Source of the DNA: Candidatus Sulfotelmatobacter sp.
GTDB taxonomy: Bacteria; Acidobacteriota; Terriglobia; Terriglobales; Acidobacteriaceae
Reading direction: 5' to 3'
Assembly: GCA_025462865.1 (NCBI GenBank)
Contig: JAOAPI010000151.1
Location: 1 to 64,000 of the forward strand
DNA length: 64,000 bases
A program made the position numbers and the translations under genes. This document shows, piece by piece, positions 44,818 to 51,904 of this stretch. How positions within the stretch are numbered: position 1 is the stretch's first letter; every line of letters begins with the position of its first letter. The notes beneath the pieces were generated by a model. That model ran no database searches, was not told the origin of the DNA, and saw only the letters and a program-made list of their open reading frames with translations.

Positions 44818-44880
44818 AGGGTCGCCGGGTGCCCCATCTTTTGCATTCTGTGCGAAAGATGGGATTCCACGGACCGTCCC
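44818..44880 (-). repeat. Inverted fragment of the ~190-base unit
   Basis: gggtgccccatctttt ... gaaagatgggattccacgg is the reverse complement of the cccacgtttcgc...catggggcaccc portion of the array. Confidence 0.7.
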
Positions 44881-44995
44881 TCTAAGGATTTGGGAGAGCG
44901 CTGGAGTGCTGCGCCGCCCAAAGTGATGGAGCTCCAATCGACGATCATCCCTCACACATCTCTAGCCAGTGTGGTTGGTATTGAGCACGTCCACG

Positions 44996-45059
44996 GGGGC
45001 TGAAGCCCGGTTGCTTTGTGTGCTGTACGCGGCGCTGAAGCGCCGCTCTTCCACGGTGC
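44996..45059 (-). repeat. REP-like paired palindrome (main family), inverted
   Basis: Same layout and direction as 44708-44773; upstream of the RAYT gene. Confidence 0.9.
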
Positions 45060-45147
45060 TGTAGGCTTCCACGATGGTGCGCGGGTTCGTAATGCGTGTG
45101 TCTGAGCAAGAAATCACGGTAGCATTTTCGCTCCGGGCGCTGGCGCG

Positions 45148-45214
45148 ACCGTGGAAGAGCAGCCCTTCCAGGGCCGCGTCAGGTCGCGCAAAGATTCTGG
45201 GCTTTTAGCCCCGG
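45148..45214 (+). repeat. REP-like element, left flank of the RAYT gene (forward)
   Basis: gaccgtggaagagc, hairpin, spacer, gggcttttagcccc. Forms an inverted pair with 45755-45819. Confidence 0.85.
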
Positions 45215-45312
45215 TGGTCGCCTTTCACGCCCTCTCACCATTCCCACTTTGGAAGCAATTTCTTCTATCGCGTGACAGATGTCACAGTCGATTACCTCCC
45301 GACGCTTCTACG

Positions 45313-45789
45313 ATGCGAGCCATGGATGACTCTCAACGCACGTTCTTCATCACGACGGTTGCATGGCAACGTTTGCCTATCTTTCGCGTCGAAGCTCGGG
45401 CGCGGCTTTTGATCGAGGTTCTGTTTGGATATCGCGCCCAGGGGAAATATCTGCTGCACGAGTTTGTCGTGATGCCTGACCATATTCATTTATTGATGAC
45501 GCCTGCGTCCGAAATTTCGTTGGAGCGGGCCCTGCAATTCATTAAGGGTGGATATTCGTATCGGCTGCGTAAGGAAGAGACGATAAAGGTGTGGCAGGAG
45601 AGTTTTACGAATCATCGGATTCGAGATGCGGAGGATTACGAAAGGCATTGCGAATATGTCCGTATGAATCCGGTGCGCGCGAGGTTGGTACGGGATGCGG
45701 CGGCATATGCGTTTTCGTCGGCGAGTTCAGGGTTCCGGTTGGATGGAACGCCACTGGGGCTGAAGCCCGGTTTCTCCAAGAGCGCTTGA
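45313..45789 (+). CDS. REP-associated tyrosine transposase (RAYT, IS200/IS605-like Y1 family)
   Basis: 158 residues from ATG 45313 (45322 also possible). The HUH motif is in VVMPDHIHLLM (H57, H59). The candidate nucleophile is Y81 or Y83 in IKGGYSYRLRK. ESFTNHRIRDAEDYERHCEY and VRMNPVRARLVRDA are typical RAYT blocks. These single-strand DNA transferases are thought to nick and move REP hairpins; most are single-copy, immobile 'domesticated' genes. The gene is bounded by inverted main-family repeats: 45148-45214 on the left, and 45755-45819 on the right, where the last ~16 codons and the stop lie inside the repeat. No tnpB or terminal IS ends are seen. Confidence 0.9.
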   Translation: MRAMDDSQRTFFITTVAWQRLPIFRVEARARLLIEVLFGYRAQGKYLLHEFVVMPDHIHLLMTPASEISLERALQFIKGGYSYRLRKEETIKVWQESFTNHRIRDAEDYERHCEYVRMNPVRARLVRDAAAYAFSSASSGFRLDGTPLGLKPGFSKSA

Positions 45790-45819
45790 CGCGGCGCTGA
45801 AGCGCCGCTCTTCCACGGG
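45755..45819 (-). repeat. REP-like element, right flank of the RAYT gene (inverted)
   Basis: tggggctgaagcccggtt, spacer, gcggcgctgaagcgccgctc ttccacgg. Supplies the C-terminal residues (LGLKPGFSKSA) and stop of the RAYT. Confidence 0.9.
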
Positions 45820-45946
45820 ATCTTTGGGATTGGGATAGGCGTCTCGTCGGCGATTCTTGACGTTTCCTGTCAAGGGGGGGTAGGCGATACGAATCCGGGC
45901 TATCGTGATCAGAACAAACGAGAAATATTGTTGGCTGTTGTGTCCC

Positions 45947-45989
45947 ATTTACCCTGTCCAATTTGTCATACTAGATATATAGGGTAAAT
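45947..45989. repeat. 9-bp inverted repeat (atttaccct / agggtaaat)
   Basis: Perfect arms at 45947-45955 and 45981-45989 in AT-rich DNA, about 170 bases before the nuclease gene. Could be an operator or a scar of insertion. A 'ctcgctgcgctcgcaatgac' dispersed element lies at 46089-46108, and the rest of 45790-46160 is without a gene. Confidence 0.45.
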
Positions 45990-46160
45990 ATCATTGCGGT
46001 GAGCGGAATTGTTTGGATCGCGGCCTTTCATGAGGCTGCGATTTTTATTTTGGGGAGTGATGAGGTGGGGGACGGGAAACCAGGGTTTCTCGCTGCGCTC
46101 GCAATGACAACATCAATCAAGACGGCAATTAAGACGGCACAAGGGAAAAAGGAGTCTAGG

Positions 46161-46700
46161 ATGAGGCGGAAGGCGAATCGGATGGCGGGCGGGAAGTTGA
46201 AGGATTGCAAGGAACGGGGAGAGTGGGCGGAGCTTTATTTCATGATGTTGGCAGCGGGGCTGGCAATGAAGGTGTCGAAGCCGTTTGGGGACTCGGGAAG
46301 GTATGACGTGGGAGTAGAGAGCCGTAAGGCGGGCATGAACGGGCGGGTGCTGCGAGTGCAGGTGAAGTCGACGATCTATAGGCGGCGCGGGGATTGCTAC
46401 AGCTTGAATGTGATGGGGCCACGGCGACAGAAGTATCAGCCGGGGACAGTGGATTTTTTTGCGATCCTGCTGATTCCGATGGATGACTGGTACATCATCC
46501 CGTTTGAGGTGATGGGGAGGACGAATTCGTCGATCCACTTTACGCCGAAGGGGAAGCGGCAGAAGTATGGAGAGTATCGGGAGGCGTGGCACTTGTTGAA
46601 GGAGACAGGGCTGACGATTCAGGCTTGTTGTGAGGAGTGGGCGGAGGTGCGAGAAGGAGGGACCTCGAGTTCCGGAATGACAAATTCTTGGGGGAGGTGA
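46161..46700 (+). CDS. PD-(D/E)XK nuclease-like protein
   Basis: 179 residues from ATG 46161 (ggag 7 bases upstream). The fold pattern is E in GEWAELYFMMLAAGLA, then D49 in DSGRYDVGVE and Q67-x-K69 in VLRVQVKST. This is the D-(E/Q)xK active site of the PD-(D/E)XK superfamily, followed by TVDFFAILLIPMDDWYIIPF. It resembles the I-Ssp6803I/group-I-intron-endonuclease (PDDEXK_5-like) proteins and stand-alone relatives; no intron is seen here. The C-terminal ~15 residues (EGGTSSSGMTNSW) are coded by an inverted copy of the 'gtcattccg...gaggtccctc' dispersed element. G-rich coding strand. Lies between two blocks of the ~190-base repeat. Confidence 0.72.
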   Translation: MRRKANRMAGGKLKDCKERGEWAELYFMMLAAGLAMKVSKPFGDSGRYDVGVESRKAGMNGRVLRVQVKSTIYRRRGDCYSLNVMGPRRQKYQPGTVDFFAILLIPMDDWYIIPFEVMGRTNSSIHFTPKGKRQKYGEYREAWHLLKETGLTIQACCEEWAEVREGGTSSSGMTNSWGR

Positions 46701-46734
46701 GGTTATCGTCCGGAAGAGAATGAATCGTCCGTGT

Positions 46735-46990
46735 CTCCCACGTTTCGCAAAAAACGCGAAAGATGGAGCACCCGCGGCTTGTGATGGTGTCCGCCCAGCA
46801 GGTTCCTCATCGGGCTTTCAGCCCGATTCGGAATGACAAAGGTTTTTTGGAGTTGTGGCACGACTGAAGTCTTGTCCTGCACGGCCGTGGTGCCTCAAAT
46901 CCCTAGGTGAACGCGTTAGTGGAATCCCACGTTTCGCAAAGAACGCGAAACATGGGGCACCCAGATTGATGGGGCACCCAGATTTCTTAG
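46735..46990 (+). repeat. Second block of the ~190-base repeat unit
   Basis: tcccacgtttcgcaaaaaac, gcgaaagatggagcaccc, cgggctttcagcccgattcg and a second start (ctaggtgaacgcg) to 46990, ending with a duplicated tggggcacccagatt. Follows the nuclease gene, so the array appears split by the RAYT-nuclease segment. Confidence 0.85.
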
Positions 46991-47012
46991 ATACATCCCT
47001 ACGGCGAAAATC

Positions 47013-47444
47013 CTAACAGTGGAGTGGGAGGTTGCTGCTCCAGCAATCGGCGATGATCAGCCAGGCTCCGAGGCGGCGCCAGTTTTTTACGTATTTGCCG
47101 CGGTCGGCCATGATGGTGCCGTCGGGCTGGCGGATCGCGACGGTGTAGCGTCCGATTTCCATGGCGAGATCGCCGGAGGTTTCGACGCGCGAAGTTTCGA
47201 GGCGAAGATCTTCGTATCCGGCGTCGGCGAATTGGTGGAGCAGGCGCTCGACCGCCTTGGGACCGTAGGCGGGCTCGTAATGCGGGACCATGAACGCGCC
47301 ATCCTGCGCGAAGAGTGCGCCTGCCAGATCGTAGTTGGCGGTGTTGAAAGACGTGACAAAATCCTGGGAAAGGTTGCTGATGAGAGAGGACGCATCCAAG
47401 AACGGACGGGAGTCCGCCACCGAACTCGAATAGGGCCGATACAT
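47013..47444 (-). CDS. NTF2-like (SnoaL/DUF4440-type) protein
   Basis: 143 residues with aggagg six bases before the ATG. One cone-shaped NTF2 domain: LISNLSQDFVTSFNTANYDL, AGALFAQDGAFMVPHYEP, AYGPKAVERLLHQFADAGYE, IGRYTVAIRQPDGTIMADRG and KYVKNWRRLGAWLIIADCW. Members are binding proteins or small enzymes (isomerases, dehydratases) of diverse substrates, so the role is open. Cytoplasmic. Divergent from osmC. Confidence 0.85.
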   Translation of the reverse strand: MYRPYSSSVADSRPFLDASSLISNLSQDFVTSFNTANYDLAGALFAQDGAFMVPHYEPAYGPKAVERLLHQFADAGYEDLRLETSRVETSGDLAMEIGRYTVAIRQPDGTIMADRGKYVKNWRRLGAWLIIADCWSSNLPLHC

Positions 47445-47690
47445 CTACTACCTCCTGGGGGAAGGCCAAGAGCTTCGTCCACGGCCAGATGGACCTCGCT
47501 CTCAATGCAGGAGCATTCTAGCGCAAGACGGGGCTGTGGAAGAAGAAAAGTTTGTTAGCTGGGGGATGGGAGCTGGCGGAGTTTTCTTGCGCGAGAAAAT
47601 TTGCGGAGAGGAATACTAAAAGCTTTCACACGGGGAGCCCAGGGTGAGCTTCGAGACGTGTCGTGTTCTGCAAAGGGAACGGTCTCCGTC

Positions 47691-47696
47691 TACAAT
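47691..47696 (+). promoter_or_regulatory. Possible -10 box of osmC
   Basis: TACAAT 44 bases before the osmC ATG. The best -35 (ttctgc) is 19 bases away and weak. gaggag at 47727-47732 is the ribosome site. Confidence 0.35.
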
Positions 47697-47739
47697 GTTT
47701 GAGGATTTAATTTTTTAATCATGATGAGGAGAAAAGCGA

Positions 47740-48162
47740 ATGGAACGGAAGGCAAGCGCAGTGTGGAAGGGCGGGCTGAAGGATGGGAAGGGATCGATTT
47801 CGGCTCCGGGGGGAGTGCTGAAGGATACGCCGTATTCGTTTACGTCGAGGTTTGAAAATGGGCCGGGAACGAATCCGGAGGAGTTGATTGCGGCGGCGCA
47901 CGCGGCTTGCTTTTCGATGGCGCTGTCGGCGCAACTGGGCGGGGCGAACCTGAAGCCGGATAGCATCAGCACGAACGTGACGCTGACGATGGAAAAACAG
48001 GACTCGGGGTGGACGATTACATCGAGCCACATCGATGTAGTAGGAAAGGTTCCGGGAGCGGATGCGGCGGCGTTCCAGAAATATGCGGAAGCAGCGGAGA
48101 AGGGATGTCCGGTGTCGAAGGTGTTGAACGCGAAAATTTCGATGACGGCGAAGCTGGGGTAA
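47740..48162 (+). CDS. osmC: OsmC-family peroxiredoxin
   Basis: 140 residues. The redox pair is visible: Cys in EELIAAAHAACFSMALSAQL and Cys in EAAEKGCPVSKVLNA; the Arg/Glu partners are in FTSRFENGPGTNPEEL. OsmC/Ohr enzymes reduce organic hydroperoxides using dithiols; the sequence fits the OsmC branch better than Ohr (MERKASAVWKGGLKDGKG start). Cytoplasmic, single gene with a good ribosome site. Adds to the peroxide-defence set of the window. Confidence 0.92.
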   Translation: MERKASAVWKGGLKDGKGSISAPGGVLKDTPYSFTSRFENGPGTNPEELIAAAHAACFSMALSAQLGGANLKPDSISTNVTLTMEKQDSGWTITSSHIDVVGKVPGADAAAFQKYAEAAEKGCPVSKVLNAKISMTAKLG

Positions 48163-48196
48163 AAGTCTACGGCGTCAGTACTCAATTATTTCTTAG

Positions 48197-49333
48197 TCAG
48201 TGATTATTTTCGCGAACACTTGCCGCCCATGCGACGAGTTCCTGGCGACTCATGAAGTTCAGGATTCGGCCGGGATCGATTCCGGCCGATTTTGCTGCAG
48301 CGAGACCGAATTCGATGAATCTTAGTTGAGACGGTCCGTGCGAGTCGGTGCCGAGGGAGATTCGACATCCAGCTTTTTTTGCGATGCGGATGAGGTCGAT
48401 ACTCAGGTCCTGGCGATCAGGGTAGGAATCGATTTCGACGGCTTTATCGAGTTCGGCGGCGAGTGAGAATACGCGGGACCAGTCGGCGGTTAATCCTGCG
48501 CGGAAGTTGTAGATGCGTCCGCGAGGGTGCCCGAGGATTTGAATATCAGGATTTCGCAATGCGGCGAGGTAGCGGTCGGTTTGTTCATCTTTTCTGCGCA
48601 AAGCAGAATGAAAGCAACCTAGAACGAGGTCGAGCGAGGCCAGCGAATCGCGATCCATATCGCCGTCGCCTGTGGGGCTAAGGTTGAGCTCGATCGAATG
48701 AAGAACGCGCACTGTGCGGCCTTCCGCTTGCAGAGCTTCGTTGACGGTCGCGATTTCTGCGGCCTGTTGTTTTAACTGCTCTTCGTTAATCCCTCCTGCG
48801 ATTTTCAAGCCTTTGGAGTGATCGGTGATGGCAATGTACTCGTAGCCGAGAGCGTCGGCGGCGAGAGCCATTTCCTGAACGGACCCGGAACCGTCGCTCC
48901 AGACGGTATGCATCTGAAGATCGCCGTTGGGTTTCTGAGTCTTGCCGGGTGCATCGCGAAGGATGGCCTGCGCCTGTGTCCAACTAAGAAAATTTTGTCG
49001 GATGGCGGGAGGATCGGGAACGGCTGGCGGACGGTCCAGCCATCTGCTGACAATTTTTTCGAGATACGGTCCGATGCCTGGCAATTCCGTGAGCGAGCGA
49101 CGTTCGCGATGCAATTGACTGGCTTCGTCGGGCCAAAGGAAAGCTTTTCGCGAGGCGCGGCGGAAGGCTTTTTGCAGGGGCTGAGAGGCGGACTCCGCCT
49201 CGGTCGCAAGGAGTTCCGCGATTTCAGAATTTGTCAGCGGAGAGCCTGCGGAGTTGGTGGCGGACTTCCGCGGGGACGGCAGCGCACGCGATTTCTTCTC
49301 GGGCTTATTCGGGGATCGGCTGTCCCTTGGCAT
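48197..49333 (-). CDS. PHP-domain hydrolase with helix-hairpin-helix region
   Basis: 378 residues. The N-terminal ~130 residues contain a helix-hairpin-helix-like TELPGIGPYLEKIVSRWLD, as at the front of PolX-type proteins. The C-terminal PHP domain carries metal ligands in NGDLQMHTVWSDGSG, AITDHSKGL, LGCFHSALR, ILGHPRGRIYN and SLGTDSHGPSQL. This matches the PolX-associated PHP domain, but no polymerase (NT/pol beta) domain is present. It is therefore a stand-alone PHP phosphoesterase, perhaps a trimmed PolX. Substrate probably a nucleic acid end or a phosphoester; unproven. Converges with osmC. Confidence 0.82.
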   Translation of the reverse strand: MPRDSRSPNKPEKKSRALPSPRKSATNSAGSPLTNSEIAELLATEAESASQPLQKAFRRASRKAFLWPDEASQLHRERRSLTELPGIGPYLEKIVSRWLDRPPAVPDPPAIRQNFLSWTQAQAILRDAPGKTQKPNGDLQMHTVWSDGSGSVQEMALAADALGYEYIAITDHSKGLKIAGGINEEQLKQQAAEIATVNEALQAEGRTVRVLHSIELNLSPTGDGDMDRDSLASLDLVLGCFHSALRRKDEQTDRYLAALRNPDIQILGHPRGRIYNFRAGLTADWSRVFSLAAELDKAVEIDSYPDRQDLSIDLIRIAKKAGCRISLGTDSHGPSQLRFIEFGLAAAKSAGIDPGRILNFMSRQELVAWAASVRENNH

Positions 49334-49546
49334 GTTCAGTTAGCATCCGTGATCGCGAGTTTATGTTCGTGATTTCCGGGTGTATGAGGCTAAATGAGCG
49401 CGAAGTGTTGCTCCGAAGGTGGAGTGGTGTGGAAGCGCAATGGCAGCGGCTAAAGCCAGGTCGTTTTTGGTTCGGGTTTCGGCACGGGTGAAGGCGTGCG
49501 CTGATGCGAATCTTTATCTGTCCGGAGTTATGTATCCGATTCCTGT

Positions 49547-49582
49547 TTCAGAGGGCGCGGGGTATGGACCGCGCCCTCTGAA
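49547..49582. terminator. Strong hairpin after the M3 peptidase gene
   Basis: Perfect 14-bp arms (ttcagagggcgcgg / ccgcgccctctgaa) with an 8-base loop, 11 bases beyond the stop of the minus-strand peptidase. No T run, so it may act as a 3' stabiliser rather than a true intrinsic terminator. Confidence 0.6.
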
Positions 49583-49593
49583 CTATTAAGGAT

Positions 49594-51651
49594 CTATTTC
49601 CCGGATGACTGCGATGCGGCTGAGTGGGAGTCGAATTCTTCGGCCATCCAGTGCTGAAGGGCGACCATGTTTTGCGGTCGGCCGAGAAAATTCTTGACCA
49701 GATCGTTGGCTGACATGGCGCCGCCGGGTTCGAGTACGACGCGGCGGTAGCGCATGGGGGCATCGCCAGCCAGGAGATTCTTGTGATCGAATTGCAGAAA
49801 GAAATCTTCAGCAATCACTTTGTCCCACAGATAAGTGTAATAAGCGGAGGAGTAGCCGCCGAGGTGTCCGAAGGAGGCCCACATGTGGGTTTCGGGCAGG
49901 GGGGTGAAGAGCGTGTACTTGCGGTTGGCGTTCATGGTGGCCTTGTCGAGGTCGACGGAATCAGGCGCGGTTTTGTAGATGTCGTAGGAGATGGCGGTGA
50001 GGGCGTTCTGGCGGGCGACCCAGAAGCCGCGTCCGAAGGCGGAAGCGCGGTTTGCACGGGCAACGAGTTCGGCAGGAATTGGTTCGCCGGTCTTGTAGTG
50101 CCGGGCAAATTTTGCGAGAACCTGCGGACTGCGAATCCACTCTTCGAGCATCTGGGAAGGGGCTTCGACAAAATCGGACTCCATGGTGATACCGGTGATA
50201 CCCGCCCACTGTTGCTGGCCTCCGAGAATGTGGTGCATGAGGTGGCCGAATTCGTGGAAGAAAGTTTCAACGTCGCCGTAGTCCATAAGGCCAGCGTCGG
50301 TGGCGGTGGGGACAGGGAAGTTGCAAACGAGAATGGCTTCGGGCAGCTGCTTGCCGCGAATGCCATCGAGCACCGGAGCCATTTCAGCGTGACTGAATTT
50401 TCCGGGGCGCGGATGCATATCGAGATAAAAACGGCCGATGGGTTTGCCGCTATCGATTACGATCCAGGTTTCGACGGAAGGGTCCCACGAGGGGACATTT
50501 GGTTCCTGCTGGAAGCTGACGTGAAACAGTTCCGCAGCAGCGTCGAGAATCCCCTGCTTCACCTGCATGATCGGGAAATACGGGCGCACGGATTGAGAAT
50601 CGAAATCGTATTGAGAGCGGCGAACTAATTCAGAGAGATAGGATCGTTCGTAGTCCCAGATTTCTTTGGCGCCGGGATTCGTCTTTCGCTTTTCGGCCAG
50701 AAGCATCTCGAATTCACGCTTGGCCAGCGGGCGGGAAGCGTCATCGACTTGCTGGATGAAGTCGCCGATGTTGTGGCCTTTGGCCATCATCTTATCGGCA
50801 GCGTTGTAGTCCGCCCAGTTGGAAAATCCCAACAGTGAAGCGATCTCGTAACGAGTTTTCATCAGGTTGGTGAGAACATCCTGGTTCTTGGGGTAGGCGC
50901 GCGTGAGAAAAGCCAGAGTGAGGCGGCGACGCAGATCGTCGCTTTTGGCGAAATTGAAGACGGGCAGGGCGTCGGGGTAGTCGGTGGTGATGTGAATCTT
51001 GCCATCCGCGCCAGGCTTGTGGCGGTCGATGTAATCCTGTGGCAGGCCAGCGAGTTCAGAGGGATCAGCCTCGATTGTTTTCTGGCCGTCGGAAATATTG
51101 CGATCGAACATGGACTGCTGTTCCGTGGCCAGGTCATTCAGTTTTTTGAGGCGGGCGCGGGTAGCATCGTCTTTGTCGACGCCCGCGAGTCGAAATTCAA
51201 GGAGTTGCCGCTGCACGTAGTAGCGTGTGGGAGCGTCGGCTTTCGAAAGATCGATGGCGGCGAGGGCATTATAAATATCATGGTTGAGGGCGATTGCGGT
51301 CTGCGCGGCGCTGGCTTTGGTAAGCAGGGCAGTGGCGCGATCGCGGAAGGGGGCGTCGGGATGGACCTGCTCCATGAGTCCGGCGAAGTATCCGGCAGAA
51401 TTATTTTGGCGAACGGCCTCGTCGTAGGGGACGAGCGTGTTTTCAATGGTCCGCGGGCCTTTCGCTGCGATCAGAGTGCCGATGGCGCGCTGGCCGGCGG
51501 CAAGGCGGTCATTCTCGATTTTCTCGAAGGCGGCGACGTCCGGCTTGGAGACCCAGATGGTGGGTTGCGATACCGTGATAGTTTGAGCGGAAAGAATTGC
51601 AGCAAGAAACATTGGCAGACAAAAAATTGCCAGGCGCGCGGCAAGCAACAT
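49594..51651 (-). CDS. Exported M3-family metallopeptidase (oligopeptidase)
   Basis: 685 residues from ATG 51651, chosen because gagg lies 6 bases upstream and a signal peptide follows at once (FCLPMFLAAILSAQ); the open frame reaches further upstream without support. The thermolysin-like zinc motif is FHEFGHLMHH (about residue 467), with the third ligand Glu in the following MESDFVEAPSQMLEEW. YFPIMQVKQGILDAAAELF, AEDFFLQFDHKNLL and RRVVLEPGGAMSANDLVKNF are typical of thimet/oligopeptidase F-like M3 enzymes, which cut short peptides. Export suggests periplasmic peptide turnover. Monocistronic. Confidence 0.93.
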   Translation of the reverse strand: MLLAARLAIFCLPMFLAAILSAQTITVSQPTIWVSKPDVAAFEKIENDRLAAGQRAIGTLIAAKGPRTIENTLVPYDEAVRQNNSAGYFAGLMEQVHPDAPFRDRATALLTKASAAQTAIALNHDIYNALAAIDLSKADAPTRYYVQRQLLEFRLAGVDKDDATRARLKKLNDLATEQQSMFDRNISDGQKTIEADPSELAGLPQDYIDRHKPGADGKIHITTDYPDALPVFNFAKSDDLRRRLTLAFLTRAYPKNQDVLTNLMKTRYEIASLLGFSNWADYNAADKMMAKGHNIGDFIQQVDDASRPLAKREFEMLLAEKRKTNPGAKEIWDYERSYLSELVRRSQYDFDSQSVRPYFPIMQVKQGILDAAAELFHVSFQQEPNVPSWDPSVETWIVIDSGKPIGRFYLDMHPRPGKFSHAEMAPVLDGIRGKQLPEAILVCNFPVPTATDAGLMDYGDVETFFHEFGHLMHHILGGQQQWAGITGITMESDFVEAPSQMLEEWIRSPQVLAKFARHYKTGEPIPAELVARANRASAFGRGFWVARQNALTAISYDIYKTAPDSVDLDKATMNANRKYTLFTPLPETHMWASFGHLGGYSSAYYTYLWDKVIAEDFFLQFDHKNLLAGDAPMRYRRVVLEPGGAMSANDLVKNFLGRPQNMVALQHWMAEEFDSHSAASQSSGK

Positions 51652-51904
51652 GAGAAACCTCGTGGGATATCTTAAATTTAAGCGGATTAAACGATCCGGA
51701 ACCGATGGTTCGACGCGATTTTGATTGTTGATGACGGCGTCGTGCGATGTCAAGCACACAGGAAATTGGCATTCAACAAGACTTGGGCAACATGTCTTGT
51801 GATTCCTGAGTCTAACTAACATTTTCCGTGAAGTCGGGTCTAATGCCTGGGGCAGGTTCCAGGGGACTGTTGGGGGGCACCTGATTGCTTAGTTCAAGGA
51901 TCCG

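Noticed and set aside
43361-45312. Replication origin proper (DnaA-box cluster)
   Set aside because: Despite the skew switch, no cluster of ttatccaca-like words and no dnaA/dnaN/gidA genes are visible.
45313-46700. Complete insertion sequence or prophage
   Set aside because: RAYT and nuclease genes lack tnpB, an integrase, typical IS ends or target duplications; a domesticated REP system fits better.
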